Assembly: GCA_963792885.1 (NCBI GenBank)
Contig: CAWBXX010000006.1
Span: 186,001 to 250,000, forward strand
DNA length: 64,000 bases
Direction of reading: 5' to 3'
From: DASWJZ01 sp963792885
GTDB lineage: Bacteria > Pseudomonadota > Alphaproteobacteria > Rhizobiales > Afifellaceae
Shown: positions 24,133 to 34,483 of the stretch, piece by piece
Layout of the letters: the number at the start of each line of letters is the position of its first letter
Numbering within the stretch: the stretch's first letter is position 1
The notes under the pieces: generated by a model
What the model was told of the DNA's origin: nothing
The model's database searches: none
Seen by the model: only the letters and a program-made list of their open reading frames with translations
Position numbers and translations under genes: made by a program

Positions 24133-25259
24133 CGTGTCTCGCTTTCTGCCGCTTGCCATTCGGCGCGGACGTCAGCATCGGATTCGCGTTTGACGACCCT
24201 TCGCGACAGCTTTGCAACGCGGTCGGGCGCCAGCCGTTGCAGCGCCCAGACGGCAGCGCCGCGCACCTGCGGCGTATCGTCACCGATGAGCCTCTCGGCT
24301 TCCTCGGTTAGCCCAGCGTCGCCGGAATTCCCGATGGCGATCAAAATGTTGCGAACGAAGCGGTCGCGCCCGATCCGCTTTATTGGCGAACCGGAGAAGA
24401 GCTTGCGGAAGGCGCCATCGTCGAGCCGGGCGAGCTCGGAGAGCCGCGGCGCGTTCAGCTCTTCGCGCGCCGCAAGCTTCGCCTGCCGCCCTTTCGCGGC
24501 GAACTTGTTCCAGGGACAGACCGCGAGGCAATCGTCGCAACCGAAGATGCGATTTCCCATCGAGGCGCGAAGCTCGCGCGGGATCGGGCCGTCATGCTCG
24601 ATCGTGAGGTAGGAGATGCAGCGTCGCGCATCGAGCCGATAGGGCGCGGGGAAGGCATCGGTCGGACAGACGTCGAGGCAGGCGCGGCAGGTGCCGCAAT
24701 GATCTATCTCGGCGTCGTCGCGGGGAAGCTCGGCGTCCGTGAAGATCGCGCCGAGGAAGAGCCAAGAGGCGTAGTCGCGGCTGACGAGGTTGGTGTGCTT
24801 GCCCTGCCAGCCGAGGCCGGCCGCTTCGGCAAGCGGCTTTTCCATGACGGGCGCGGTGTCGACGAAGACCTTTACGTCGGCGCCGGCGCGCGCCGCGAAT
24901 TGCGAGGCGATCCGTTTCAGCGCGCCCTTGATCAGATCGTGGTAGTCGCGGTTCCGCGCGTAGACGGAGATCGTGCCCGCTTGCCGGTTGGCAAGCGCAA
25001 CGAGTGGGTCGCCCTGCGGCCCGTAATTCATGCCGAGCATGACGACGGATCGAACCTCCGGCCAGAGCGCGGCCGGGCTGCCACGCCGCGCGGCCGTGTC
25101 GGCGAGCCAGGTCATCGCGCCGTGATGACCGTCGGCTATCGCCTGCCGCAGGCGCCCCGCGGCGTCAGGGATGGCGTCGGGCGCGGCAACGCCGATCGCG
25201 TCGAAGCCTTCCTCGCGCGCAAGGTTCTCGATCAGCGCTCGGAGCTTTGCAGGTGTCAG
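24129..25259 (-). CDS. queG: Epoxyqueuosine reductase
   Basis: A 376-residue cobalamin- and Fe-S-dependent enzyme for the last step of tRNA queuosine synthesis. It has the DUF1730 cobalamin-binding region (YGPQGDPL, ISVYARNRDYH), two 4Fe-4S motifs (CGTCRACLDVCP and CDDCLAVCPWNKF), and a C-terminal HEAT-like segment (VRGAAVWALQRL). The probable start is CTG 25259, giving MTPAKLRALIENLA and overlapping the GST stop as CTGA; the longer open frame would run inside the GST gene. It is co-directional with four neighbours, probably one operon. Confidence 0.92.
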   Translation of the reverse strand: MTPAKLRALIENLAREEGFDAIGVAAPDAIPDAAGRLRQAIADGHHGAMTWLADTAARRGSPAALWPEVRSVVMLGMNYGPQGDPLVALANRQAGTISVYARNRDYHDLIKGALKRIASQFAARAGADVKVFVDTAPVMEKPLAEAAGLGWQGKHTNLVSRDYASWLFLGAIFTDAELPRDDAEIDHCGTCRACLDVCPTDAFPAPYRLDARRCISYLTIEHDGPIPRELRASMGNRIFGCDDCLAVCPWNKFAAKGRQAKLAAREELNAPRLSELARLDDGAFRKLFSGSPIKRIGRDRFVRNILIAIGNSGDAGLTEEAERLIGDDTPQVRGAAVWALQRLAPDRVAKLSRRVVKRESDADVRAEWQAAESETR

Positions 25260-25951
25260 AAGTCGAGATTGGCGTAGTGCTCGGGCGGAACGTGCCCCCG
25301 CATCTGGTCGGCCCTTAGCGGACGAAACGCCGGGCGCGACTTCATCCGCATGTACCAGTCCTTCGCCTCGGGGGCGTCCTGCCATGGTACCTCGCCCAGG
25401 TAATCGGCGACCGAAAGGGCGGCAGCCGCCGCCAGGTCGGCATAGCTCATCCGGTCCCCGGCGAGCCAGTTCTTCGCCTGAATGAGATGCTCGATATAGT
25501 GAAGATGGGTGCGGATGTTGGCCCGCGCAGCCCGAAGCAGCGAGGAATCCGGGGCGCCGCCGTTGCCGCCGAGCTTCGCCCGCTCGCGTTTCGCGATCTT
25601 CTCCTCGACGAGGTAGTTGGTTACCTCTTCATCGAACTTGTAGAGGAACCATTCGCAGAGCCGCCGGACCGCGGCGCGCTGGTTGGCATTTGCGGGGAGG
25701 AGCCGGCGTTCGCCGAGCGCGAAGCCGCGGGTCTCGTCCAGATATTCGGAAATCGCCCAGACTCCGGCGATTGGCGGGTCTTCATTCTCGATCAGCACCG
25801 GAAGCGTCCCCGCCGGATTGAGAAGCAGGAACTCCTGCCGCCGTTCCCAGAGCCGCTCCTCGACCAGTTCTGGCGTCTCCTCACATTCGCCGAGGACGAG
25901 CCGTACGAAACGCGATGGAACCGAGAGCACATGGTGGTAGACGGTGATCAT
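25256..25951 (-). CDS. FzlA-like glutathione S-transferase family protein
   Basis: A 231-residue GST-fold protein: thioredoxin-like N-domain (residues 1-80, PAGTLPVLI) and helical C-domain (NWLAGDRMSYADLAAAA, DYLGEVPW). The C-terminal tail PPEHYANLDF and the overall pattern resemble FzlA of Caulobacter, which binds FtsZ, curves its filaments and is needed for constriction. FzlA proteins do not behave as ordinary glutathione transferases. A true detoxifying GST is the alternative. The divergent neighbour is uppP, an envelope gene. Confidence 0.75.
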   Translation of the reverse strand: MITVYHHVLSVPSRFVRLVLGECEETPELVEERLWERRQEFLLLNPAGTLPVLIENEDPPIAGVWAISEYLDETRGFALGERRLLPANANQRAAVRRLCEWFLYKFDEEVTNYLVEEKIAKRERAKLGGNGGAPDSSLLRAARANIRTHLHYIEHLIQAKNWLAGDRMSYADLAAAAALSVADYLGEVPWQDAPEAKDWYMRMKSRPAFRPLRADQMRGHVPPEHYANLDF

Positions 25952-26051
25952 GCGTGGACCCTGCGATTAGACTCCGCCGGACCGGCGGATTTCACGCCGC
26001 GAAGATGCTAAGCCGGCGCCGCGGCTAGCGATTCGGTCGGGGTAGCGCGGG

Positions 26052-26874
26052 ATGAGTCTCCAGTCCATATTCGATGCGGTCGTCCTCGGGGTCATCGAGG
26101 GCATCACCGAGTTCATTCCGGTCTCCTCGACCGCACATCTTCTTCTCACGACCGAGCTTTTCGGGATCGGCTCGGGTAACGAGAAGGCTTTTTGGGACAC
26201 CTTCAACGTCCTGATCCAGCTCGGCGCCATCCTCGCCGTGGTCTACGCCTATTTCGGGCGCCTTTGGGGCGTGCTTCTGGCGCTGCCTAGCGACCCCGCT
26301 GCGCGGCGCTTCGTCCTCTCGATCGTGGTCGCCTTCATCCCCTCGGCGGTGGTCGGGCTTCTCCTGCACGATTTCATCAAGAACGTGCTCTTCAATTCCC
26401 CGGCGCTGATCTGCATCGTCCTGATCGTCGGCGGGTGTGGCTCTCGCGGCGCTCGATTGGCTCGATACCGAAACACACCACGAAGACGCCATGCATTTCC
26501 CGCTCTGGCTGGCCTTCGTGATCGGCCTCTTCCAGTGCCTCGCTATCGTGCCGGGCGTGTCGCGCTCGGGCGCGACGATCGCCGGCGCGCTCCTGATGAA
26601 GTGCGACAAGAGGTCGGCGGCGGAGTTCTCGTTCTTCCTGGCGATACCGACAATGCTCGGCGCATTCGTGCTCGACTTCTATAAGAACCGTTCGGCGCTC
26701 ACCGGCGGCGATATCGGCATCGTCGCGATCGGCTTCGTCGTCGCCTTCGTGGCGGCGCTTTTCGTAGTGAAGACGCTGGTCGGCTTCGTCTCACGCCACG
26801 GCTTCGCGCCCTTTGCCTGGTGGCGCGCTGTGGTCGGCGTCGCCGGCCTTATCGGGCTGTGGCTGATAAGGTAG
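26052..26874 (+). CDS. uppP: Undecaprenyl-diphosphatase, with one frameshift
   Basis: Integral membrane phosphatase that recycles the C55 lipid carrier for peptidoglycan; it also gives bacitracin tolerance. The first motif EGITEFIPVSSTAHL carries Glu16 and Glu20, and the second, PGVSRSGATIAG, carries the catalytic Ser and Arg. The frame changes at the GGG run 26433-26435 (LIVGG joins VALAALDWL); removing one G gives a protein of about 273 residues, the normal length. Probably an indel error in an otherwise intact gene. Confidence 0.92.
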
Positions 26875-26884
26875 CGGCTGGCGG

Positions 26885-27859
26885 CTAAGCGCTGGCCTGA
26901 CTGAACTCGCCGCGCTCGCGGAAGCGCGTCAGGTAGGTCGGGAGCACGATCTCAAGCGCCGTCGGCTCAATGCCCAACCCTTCAAACGTCCGCCGCTCGG
27001 CCACCGCTTCGGCGGAGACGACATTGTCCAGCGCCAGCATGCGGACCTGGTCGAGCGTGATCGGCTTCCCGGGCATGAACTGGCCGACGCGGCCCATGGC
27101 GCGCGCTGCGAACCACGGGACAGGCAGGAGGAGCCGCCTGCGCTTCGTCGCGACGAGCATCCGCTCCAGGCATTGGCGGAAGGTCAGCACTTCGGGGCCA
27201 CCGAGCTCGTAGGTCGCGCCGGGCCTCGCGCCGCCGTCGACCGCACGGGCGATCGCCTCGCCGACGTCTCCGGCGAAGACCGGCTGAAAGCGCGTCTTGC
27301 CGCCGCCGATCAGCGGTAGCATCGGCGAGAACCGGGCCATCGCCGCGAAACGGTTGAAGAATTCGTCCTCCGGTCCGAACACGATCGAGGGCCGCATGAT
27401 GACGGCCTGCGGCAGCGTCTCGCGGATGCCGGCTTCGCCCTCGGCCTTGGAGCGGAGGTAGCCGGCGGTCGAGGGCTGGTCGGCACCGATCGCGGAGACG
27501 TGGACGACGTTTGAAATTCTCTGCGCGCGCGCTGCCTCGCCGATGGCGCGCGGCCCGAAGGCCTGCACTGCATCGAAGGTCTGCCGGCCGCTCTCCGCCA
27601 GGATGCCGACGAGATTGACGACGGCATCGACGCCTTCGACCGCGCGGTCGACGGACCAGCGATAGCGGAGGTTCGCCTGGATCGCCTTGATCTGTCCGAC
27701 CATGCCGAGCGGCTGCAGATGTCCGGCGAGATCGGGACGGCGGACGGCGACGCGGATCCGGTGCCCGCGCCGGGCCAGCGCCTGCACGACATAGCGGCCG
27801 ATGAAGCCGGACCCGCCGAAGACGGTGACGAGCTTGGCGGAGGATTTCGGCGCTTCCAT
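26885..27859 (-). CDS. NDUFA9-like complex I-associated NAD(P)-binding protein
   Basis: A 324-residue atypical SDR. The N-terminal dinucleotide fold is clear (VTVFGGSGFIGRYVVQAL), then NLVGIL, HVSAIGAD (catalytic residues degenerate), RPSIVFGPEDEFFNRFA and FQPVFAGDVGEAIA. These match NDUFA9/39-kDa homologues conserved in alphaproteobacteria, where they are thought to assist or form part of NADH dehydrogenase. No nuo gene is in the window. It converges with uppP, 10 bases apart. Confidence 0.88.
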   Translation of the reverse strand: MEAPKSSAKLVTVFGGSGFIGRYVVQALARRGHRIRVAVRRPDLAGHLQPLGMVGQIKAIQANLRYRWSVDRAVEGVDAVVNLVGILAESGRQTFDAVQAFGPRAIGEAARAQRISNVVHVSAIGADQPSTAGYLRSKAEGEAGIRETLPQAVIMRPSIVFGPEDEFFNRFAAMARFSPMLPLIGGGKTRFQPVFAGDVGEAIARAVDGGARPGATYELGGPEVLTFRQCLERMLVATKRRRLLLPVPWFAARAMGRVGQFMPGKPITLDQVRMLALDNVVSAEAVAERRTFEGLGIEPTALEIVLPTYLTRFRERGEFSQASA

Positions 27860-28165
27860 CGAGGCTCCTGCTGCGTTTGGAACGCTCCTTCCCTTTATCG
27901 TGGCCCCCGCCGGGTGTGAAGTGCGGGGCTCGGATTCTGCCGTAACCCGGCCCGGGCGGCGGCTCCCCGGCGGCCGGGTCCCCGGCGCCGATGCGCTCGA
28001 CTTCGCTCCAAGCCCACAATAGGCTCCGCCGCGAGGTGCAACTTGCCGGGCAGGTTTCCCAGGGGCGCGCGATGCGGCTTATGCGCTTGCCGCGCCCGCG
28101 GTCGGAGCGGCCGGCCATTCGCGTGCTCACTCGCTAAGATCTGATCGGAAACAGCAGGGGCCGCG
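27860..28165. other. Intergenic region, no gene seen
   Basis: About 305 bases between divergent genes. It contains GC-rich palindromic sequence around 27946-27981 (ACCCGG...CCGGGT flanking GGCGGC/GCCGCC-type runs) that could fold, but no open frame with a plausible start and no tRNA-like structure. Probably the promoter region of the binding-protein gene. Confidence 0.4.
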
Positions 28166-29278
28166 ATGAGGATCGGCATTTTCGTGGGCGCGCTCGTCGG
28201 AGTCGCGTCCCTCGCTGCAACCCTCGCTTCTTCAAGAGCTGAGATACGGATCGGGATCGCCGGCCCCTTGTCGGGAAGCGCACTCCCGGTCGGCGAGCAG
28301 CAGGAGGTCGGCGCCAATGCCGCCATCCGCGATCTCAACGCTCATGGAGGCGTGCTTGGCGAGACGATCGTCGCCACCTCCGTCGACGACGCCTGCGATC
28401 CGGAACAGGCGAAGGCGGCGGCGCGGCAGTTGGTCAGCGAAAAGGTGGTCTTCGTCGTCGGTCATGTCTGCTCGGCCGCGTCGATCGCCGCCGGCCCGAT
28501 ATACGACGAGGCGGGGATCGTGATGATCTCGCCGGCCTCGACCAATCCCCGGGTCACCGACGAAGGCCATCGCAACGTGTTCCGCGTCATCGGCCGCGAC
28601 GACGAGCAGGGGGCCATCGCCGGCGACTTCATCGCGGACCGATACCCGGACAAGCGGATCGCCATCATCCATGACGGCCAGGCCTACGGCCTGGGGCTGG
28701 CTGAGTTCACCAAGCGCGAGCTCAATAAGCGCGGTATCAACGAGGTCCTGTTCGAGCGCTTCCTGCCGGACCAGCCGGACTACAAGGAGCTTGTCGACAA
28801 GCTGGTCGCGGCAAAGGCCGACGTCGTCTACACCGGCGGATACCAGTCCGACCTCGGGGTCATCGTGCGCCAGGCGAAACAGGCGCTGTCGGACCTGCAG
28901 GTCGTCGGAGGCAACTTGCTCACGAGCAGCGAATTCCGCTTCATCGCCGGGGATGCGGCGGAGGGCACCTACCTGACCTTCGGCCAGGACGTCCGGCTGA
29001 GGCCCGAGGCAGCGAGCGTCGTTCGGTCAATTCGTGACAACGATGCCTACGAGCCGGAAGGCTATACGCTCTATGCCTATGCGGCGATGCAGATCTGGGC
29101 GCAGGCGGCGGAGAATTCGAAATCGGCGGAGCCGGCCGCGGTGATGCAGGCGCTGAGGACGGGAACCTTCGATACCGTGCTCGGCAAGATCGGCTTCGAC
29201 GAGAAGGGCGACGTCACCGGCGTCAGCTCCTTCGTCTGGTACAGATGGAGCGGGGAAGACTACGTCCTCGTGGAGTGA
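28166..29278 (+). CDS. LivK-like periplasmic substrate-binding protein (orphan)
   Basis: A 370-residue type I periplasmic binding protein. The signal peptide covers about residues 1-25 (cleavage near SSRA-EI). The mature start IRIGIAGPLSGS and segments GHVCSAASIAAGPIYDEAGI, MISPASTNPRVT, YPDKRIAIIHDG and EPEGYTLYAYAAMQIWAQA follow branched-chain amino acid binding proteins. No Liv permease or ATPase gene lies nearby. The next gene, 53 bases on, is a membrane nucleotide cyclase with a large periplasmic domain, so this protein may act as a ligand sensor for it. Confidence 0.9.
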   Translation: MRIGIFVGALVGVASLAATLASSRAEIRIGIAGPLSGSALPVGEQQEVGANAAIRDLNAHGGVLGETIVATSVDDACDPEQAKAAARQLVSEKVVFVVGHVCSAASIAAGPIYDEAGIVMISPASTNPRVTDEGHRNVFRVIGRDDEQGAIAGDFIADRYPDKRIAIIHDGQAYGLGLAEFTKRELNKRGINEVLFERFLPDQPDYKELVDKLVAAKADVVYTGGYQSDLGVIVRQAKQALSDLQVVGGNLLTSSEFRFIAGDAAEGTYLTFGQDVRLRPEAASVVRSIRDNDAYEPEGYTLYAYAAMQIWAQAAENSKSAEPAAVMQALRTGTFDTVLGKIGFDEKGDVTGVSSFVWYRWSGEDYVLVE

Positions 29279-29331
29279 AGACTGCGAGCCTCATGATCCG
29301 CCGCGACGGCAGCGACAGATATTGATGCGGG

Positions 29332-31824
29332 ATGGAGAAGCCGCGCAAATCCGCATCGATGGGGGTCCGGGGACGACTGCTGATCGCGTTCCTTGCGATC
29401 TGCATGTTCTCGCTGATCGCGGCGGGCTCGGGGTTCTTCTCGCTGTCGCAGGTCGGCGGCGCGCTCACCCGCATAACCGAGCAGCGCGTGCCGCAGGCGC
29501 TGTCGTGGCTGGAGCTGTCGCGCCTCGCCGAACGCGTCGTGCGCGCCGCGCCGACGCTCCTTGCCGCCACCTCCGAGGGTGCGCGCGCCAAGGCGTCGGC
29601 GGACATCGCCGCGCAGGCGCGGCAGCTCGACCCGCTACTTGAGCAGAGCCGAAGCCATGTCACCGCCGACCAGGAGGAGGCGGCGCGGCAGGTGGCGCAG
29701 CTCGTCGACAACCTCAACGAAAACCTCGTGAACCTCGACGGGCTGGTGAAGCGTCGGCTGTTCATCGCCGCGCAGCGCGACAGGCTCGTGCGCGAGCTGG
29801 TCCAGGCCAACGGCGTCGCCGTGCGGATTCTCGCGCCCGGCGTGCGCATCCTCGACGCCCAGATCGTCGAATGGAACCGCAACAGCCAGAGCCCCGATCA
29901 AAGCCAGGCGCCGGAAGAAGCCGCGAAGCTGGCGGGGTCGATCGTCAGCCTAATCCCGCAGCAGAAAGGATCGGCCCTGGTCAACTCGGTGCAAAACACG
30001 CTTCTGCAGATTTCGTCCGCCGACAGTGCCGAGAACATCGACCTCTTGGTCTTTCCGCTGAAGCGGTCCCTCGACGAGCTGACCGAGATCGCCCAGGGCC
30101 TGCCGGAGCGCATCAAGGGGCGCATGGTCAAACAGATCGGGATCATCGAGAGCCTGGCGATCGGCGACAACAGCCTCGCCCAGAACCGGAAGGACGAGCT
30201 CGCCGTCATCGATCAGGCCGAGCACCTTCTCGCCGTGAACGAGAAGCAGTCCGCCTCGTTGACCGACAAGATCGACCTCCTGGTCGGCGGCGCCAAATCG
30301 GAGCTCGTCGCTTCGCAGGCTCAGGCCGGAGCGGTGCAGCGGCTCAACACCAACGTGCTGATCGCCGTCGTCGCCATGAGCTTCCTGAGCTCCATCCTGA
30401 TAGTGTGGCTTTATGTCGGCCGCAATCTGATCGCGCGGCTGACGGCGCTCTCGGACTCCATGCTGGCGATCGCAGGCGGCAATCTGCGCGCGGCCCTGCC
30501 GGCGCCCGGCGGCGGCGACGAGATCGCGCGCATGGCGGAGGCGCTGACCGTCTTCCGCGACAACGCGATCGAACTTGAAGAGAGCAACCTCCGCGAGATC
30601 GAGGCGGCGCGGCGACGGCTAGTGGACGCCATCGAGAACTCGTCGGAGGGCTTCGCGTTCTACGACCCGGACGATCGGCTGGTGATCTGCAACGGCAAAT
30701 ACAAGGAGCTGATCCACGCCGGCGAGGGCGTGAGCGTCGAGCCCGGCATGGCGTTCGAGGAGGTCATCCGGCGCGCCGCCGAGAGCGGCCACATCGTCGA
30801 CGCGCGCGGGCGCGTGGACGAATGGGTCACGCAGCGGCTCGCCCTCCACCGCAACCCGAGCGAAGCACGGCTACAGGAGCATGACGACGGCCGCTGGATC
30901 CTGATCAGCGAGCGCAAGACGAGCGACAACGGAACCGTCGCCGTCTATTCCGACATCACCGACCTGAAGCAACGGGAGGAGGAGCTGGCCGAGAAGTCGA
31001 ACGCGCTCGAACAGCTCTCCAACCAGCTCGCCAAATACCTCTCGCCGCAGATCTACAATTCGATCTTCTCCGGCAGGCAGCAGGTCAGGATCGCCAGCCA
31101 GCGCAAGCGGCTCACCGTCTTCTTCTCCGACATCACCGGCTTCACCGAAACGACCGACCGGCTGCAATCGGAGGACCTGACCAGGCTCCTCAACCACTAT
31201 CTGACCGAGATGTCGCAGATCGCGCTCGCCCACGGCGCGACCATCGACAAATATGTCGGCGACGCGATGCTCATCTTCTTCGGCGACCCGGAGACGCGCG
31301 GCATCAAGGAGGACGCTATCGCCTGCGTGAAGATGGCGATCGCCATGCGCAAGCGCATGGCGGAGCTGACGCATGTCTGGATGGAAGCGGGCATCGAGAA
31401 TCCGCTGCGCTGCCGCATCGGCATCAACACCGGCGTGTGCACGGTGGGGAATTTCGGCAGCGAGACCCGCATGGACTACACGATCATCGGCAGCGCGGTG
31501 AATCTGGCTTCGCGGCTCGAGACGGCGTGCCCGCCGGGCGAGATCCTGATCTCCTACGAGACGCACGCGCACGTGAAGGACGTCGTCTTCTGCGAGGAGC
31601 ACGGCCGCATCGAGGTGAAGGGCTTCGCCTATCCGATCGCCACCTATCGGGTGGTCGATCTCTACGAGAACCTCGAGGCGAGCAGCCGGCCGATCCATGC
31701 GGCGCTGCCGCACATGCAACTCGAAGCCGAGGTCAAGCTGATGTCGGAGGAGGAGCGCGACGAGGCCGCCGCAGTGCTGCGCGAGGCGGTGGAGCGACTG
31801 TCGGAACCAGGCGAGAAGGACTGA
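29332..31824 (+). CDS. Membrane sensor with HAMP, PAS-like and class III adenylate/guanylate cyclase domains
   Basis: An 830-residue protein. Helix 1 spans about residues 15-38, a helical periplasmic domain about 39-338 resembles those of TorS-type sensors, helix 2 spans about 341-363, and HAMP follows to about 420. A PAS-like domain lies at about 430-550 (NSSEGFAFYDPDDRLVICN). The cyclase domain is at about 590-765: the metal-binding aspartates are Asp600 (FFSDITGFT) and Asp644 (YVGDAMLIFF), Lys640 is at the adenine-selecting position, and NLASRLE supplies transition-state residues. All catalytic positions look intact; cAMP is the likely product. It follows an orphan binding protein in the same direction. 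Confidence 0.9.
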   Translation: MEKPRKSASMGVRGRLLIAFLAICMFSLIAAGSGFFSLSQVGGALTRITEQRVPQALSWLELSRLAERVVRAAPTLLAATSEGARAKASADIAAQARQLDPLLEQSRSHVTADQEEAARQVAQLVDNLNENLVNLDGLVKRRLFIAAQRDRLVRELVQANGVAVRILAPGVRILDAQIVEWNRNSQSPDQSQAPEEAAKLAGSIVSLIPQQKGSALVNSVQNTLLQISSADSAENIDLLVFPLKRSLDELTEIAQGLPERIKGRMVKQIGIIESLAIGDNSLAQNRKDELAVIDQAEHLLAVNEKQSASLTDKIDLLVGGAKSELVASQAQAGAVQRLNTNVLIAVVAMSFLSSILIVWLYVGRNLIARLTALSDSMLAIAGGNLRAALPAPGGGDEIARMAEALTVFRDNAIELEESNLREIEAARRRLVDAIENSSEGFAFYDPDDRLVICNGKYKELIHAGEGVSVEPGMAFEEVIRRAAESGHIVDARGRVDEWVTQRLALHRNPSEARLQEHDDGRWILISERKTSDNGTVAVYSDITDLKQREEELAEKSNALEQLSNQLAKYLSPQIYNSIFSGRQQVRIASQRKRLTVFFSDITGFTETTDRLQSEDLTRLLNHYLTEMSQIALAHGATIDKYVGDAMLIFFGDPETRGIKEDAIACVKMAIAMRKRMAELTHVWMEAGIENPLRCRIGINTGVCTVGNFGSETRMDYTIIGSAVNLASRLETACPPGEILISYETHAHVKDVVFCEEHGRIEVKGFAYPIATYRVVDLYENLEASSRPIHAALPHMQLEAEVKLMSEEERDEAAAVLREAVERLSEPGEKD

Positions 31825-31827
31825 GCG

Positions 31828-32640
31828 TCAGGCCTGGCGCAGCGCCTCGTAGACCATCAGCCCGGTCGAGACCGCGAGGTTCAGGGAGTCCGCCTTGCCG
31901 CGCATCGGGATGCGGACGAGCTGGTCGCAGGCTGCGGCAAGCTTGTCGGTCAGGCCCTGCTGCTCGTTCCCCATGAGCAGGATGAGAGGCGGGCGATAGT
32001 CGGCCTCGCGGTAGTCGAGAGCGCCGGAGAGGTGCGTGCCGACGAGCCGGGCGCGGTGCCGTCTCGCTGCGGCCAGCAGCCCATCCTCGCTGGTTCGTGC
32101 CAGCGGCACGTGGAAGATCGAGCCCATCGTGGCACGGACGGCTTCGAGCCCGAACGGATCGCAGGAGGCGCCGACAAGTGCTACGCCTTTAATGCCGGCC
32201 GCATCGACTGTGCGCACGATCGTGCCGAGATTGCCGGGATCGCGCACCCGGTCGAGCGCCACCCAAATGCCTTCGCCTCCGATCACCGCTTCCGGCGCGA
32301 AGCGCTGCTTAAAGACGCCGACCACATTCTGCGGGTTCTCGCGACGCGTGATCTTCTCGAGCACCTGGGCGGAGACTTCGAGCACCGTGCCGCCGGCCGC
32401 TTTGGTCTCCGCCGCGAGCGCTCCAATCCCGGCTTCGCTCGCGCTTGCCGCCGCATAGGCCAGCATATCGACCGGCCAATCGCCGTCGAGCGCGTCACGC
32501 ACCAGCTTCTGCCCCTCGGCGATGAAGAGCCCGGTCTCGTCGCGGTGCTTCTTCTGCTGTAGCGCCCGAATTTCCTTCACCAGCGGGTTGGCGAGGCTGG
32601 TGATCTTCTTGAAGCTTCCGACACGCGGTAACTCGCTCAT
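31828..32640 (-). CDS. TrmH-family (SpoU) RNA methyltransferase
   Basis: A 270-residue 2'-O-methyltransferase. An N-terminal substrate-binding domain (SFKKITSLANPLVKEIRAL, FIAEGQKLVRDAL) precedes the SPOUT knot domain with the three family motifs: DRVRDPGNLGTIVRT, LLMGNEQQGL and IPMRGKADSLNLAVS. It is probably an rRNA methyltransferase of the RlmB/TsnR group; the target nucleotide is not known. The ATG at 32638-32640 overlaps the stop of the upstream methyltransferase (ATGA). Confidence 0.92.
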   Translation of the reverse strand: MSELPRVGSFKKITSLANPLVKEIRALQQKKHRDETGLFIAEGQKLVRDALDGDWPVDMLAYAAASASEAGIGALAAETKAAGGTVLEVSAQVLEKITRRENPQNVVGVFKQRFAPEAVIGGEGIWVALDRVRDPGNLGTIVRTVDAAGIKGVALVGASCDPFGLEAVRATMGSIFHVPLARTSEDGLLAAARRHRARLVGTHLSGALDYREADYRPPLILLMGNEQQGLTDKLAAACDQLVRIPMRGKADSLNLAVSTGLMVYEALRQA

Positions 32641-33507
32641 CGCGGCGCGCACCAGCGGGCGAAAAGCGACGTGGCAAGCAGCCCGCCGCCTTCGTCGACA
32701 AGCGCCAGCTCGCCCAATTCCACGTTGGGTCCGAGCGCCTCTTCCGCGACGCGGTGGAGCGACAGGAACGAGGCGCGGATCGCGTAGGCGGTCAGGATCA
32801 CAAAGCCGTCCGGCTTCACGTATCTCGCGGCACAACTTCAGCATCTCCGGCAGGCTCTCGAAGATCTCCCACACCTCGCCCTTCGGTCCGCGCCCGAACT
32901 TCGGGGGATCGAGCAAGATGCCGTCGTAGCGCCGCTCGCGCCGGACCTCTCGCGCGGCGAATTTCGGCGCGTCGTCAAGGAGCCAGCGGATCGGCCGGTT
33001 CTCCATTCCCGAAAGCGCCTGGTTCTCGCGCGCCCAGGCGATCGCCTTCTTGGAGGCGTCGACATGCGTCACTTCCGCGCCGGTCTCTGCCGCGACCAGC
33101 GAGGCGAGCCCGGTATAGCCGAAGAGGTTGAGGAGCGACGGCGTTCCGCCCGCCTGCTTCAGCCGCGTCGCGCATGAAAGCGAAATGCGCCTCCTGCTCG
33201 GGAAACGCGCCGACATGGCGGAAGGAAGTGAAGCGGCATTCGTAGCGGAGCGCGCCATGCTTGCAGGTCCAGGCGTCGGGGACGCCGGCGCGCCGCTTCC
33301 AGCGCCCGGCGCCTTCCTCGTCGACGTCGCCGGTGAAGACGGCATCGGCCTTCTCCCATTCCGAGCGGTCAAGGCGCGGGCGCCACATTGCCTGCTCCTC
33401 CGGCCGATCGAGAAGCAGCGTGCCGAAGCGCTCGAGCTTTCGGCCATGGCCGGAATCGACCAGCGCGTAGTCCTCGAGCCCCTTTGTGGAGAGGACGAGC
33501 GCGCCGC

Positions 33508-33511
<4 letters not shown>
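32637..33511 (-). CDS. RlmI-like class I rRNA methyltransferase, with two frameshifts
   Basis: COG1092-type SAM methyltransferase acting on 23S rRNA cytosine in characterised relatives. Three pieces in successive frames join into one protein of about 290 residues: residues MSGALVLSTKGLEDYALVDS to HFAFMRDA; then LLNLFGYTGLASLVAAE (SAM site) to ILLDPPKFGRGPKGEVW (catalytic DPPKF); then VKPDGFVILTAYAIRAS to the stop. One extra base near 33170 and one near 32826 account for both shifts. The missing N-terminal PUA domain makes it shorter than E. coli RlmI. Start and stop both overlap neighbours by ATGA. Confidence 0.82.
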
Positions 33512-34363
<852 letters not shown>

Positions 34364-34483
34364 GCATCCTCTTAACCCGGCGCGCTCGCCACGCCAACGC
34401 CGCGCGGCGTCTCGACGCCGGCTTGGAAATTCAGTTGTCCGCGGATATGCCCCTGTGCACAATCCGCGCCGGGAGGTCGTTTC

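Noticed and set aside
31828..33447. A 539-residue fusion of an RlmI-like and a TrmH-like methyltransferase
   Set aside because: The linker is out-of-frame sequence, and the two genes separate cleanly with an ATGA overlap once an extra base near 32826 is removed.
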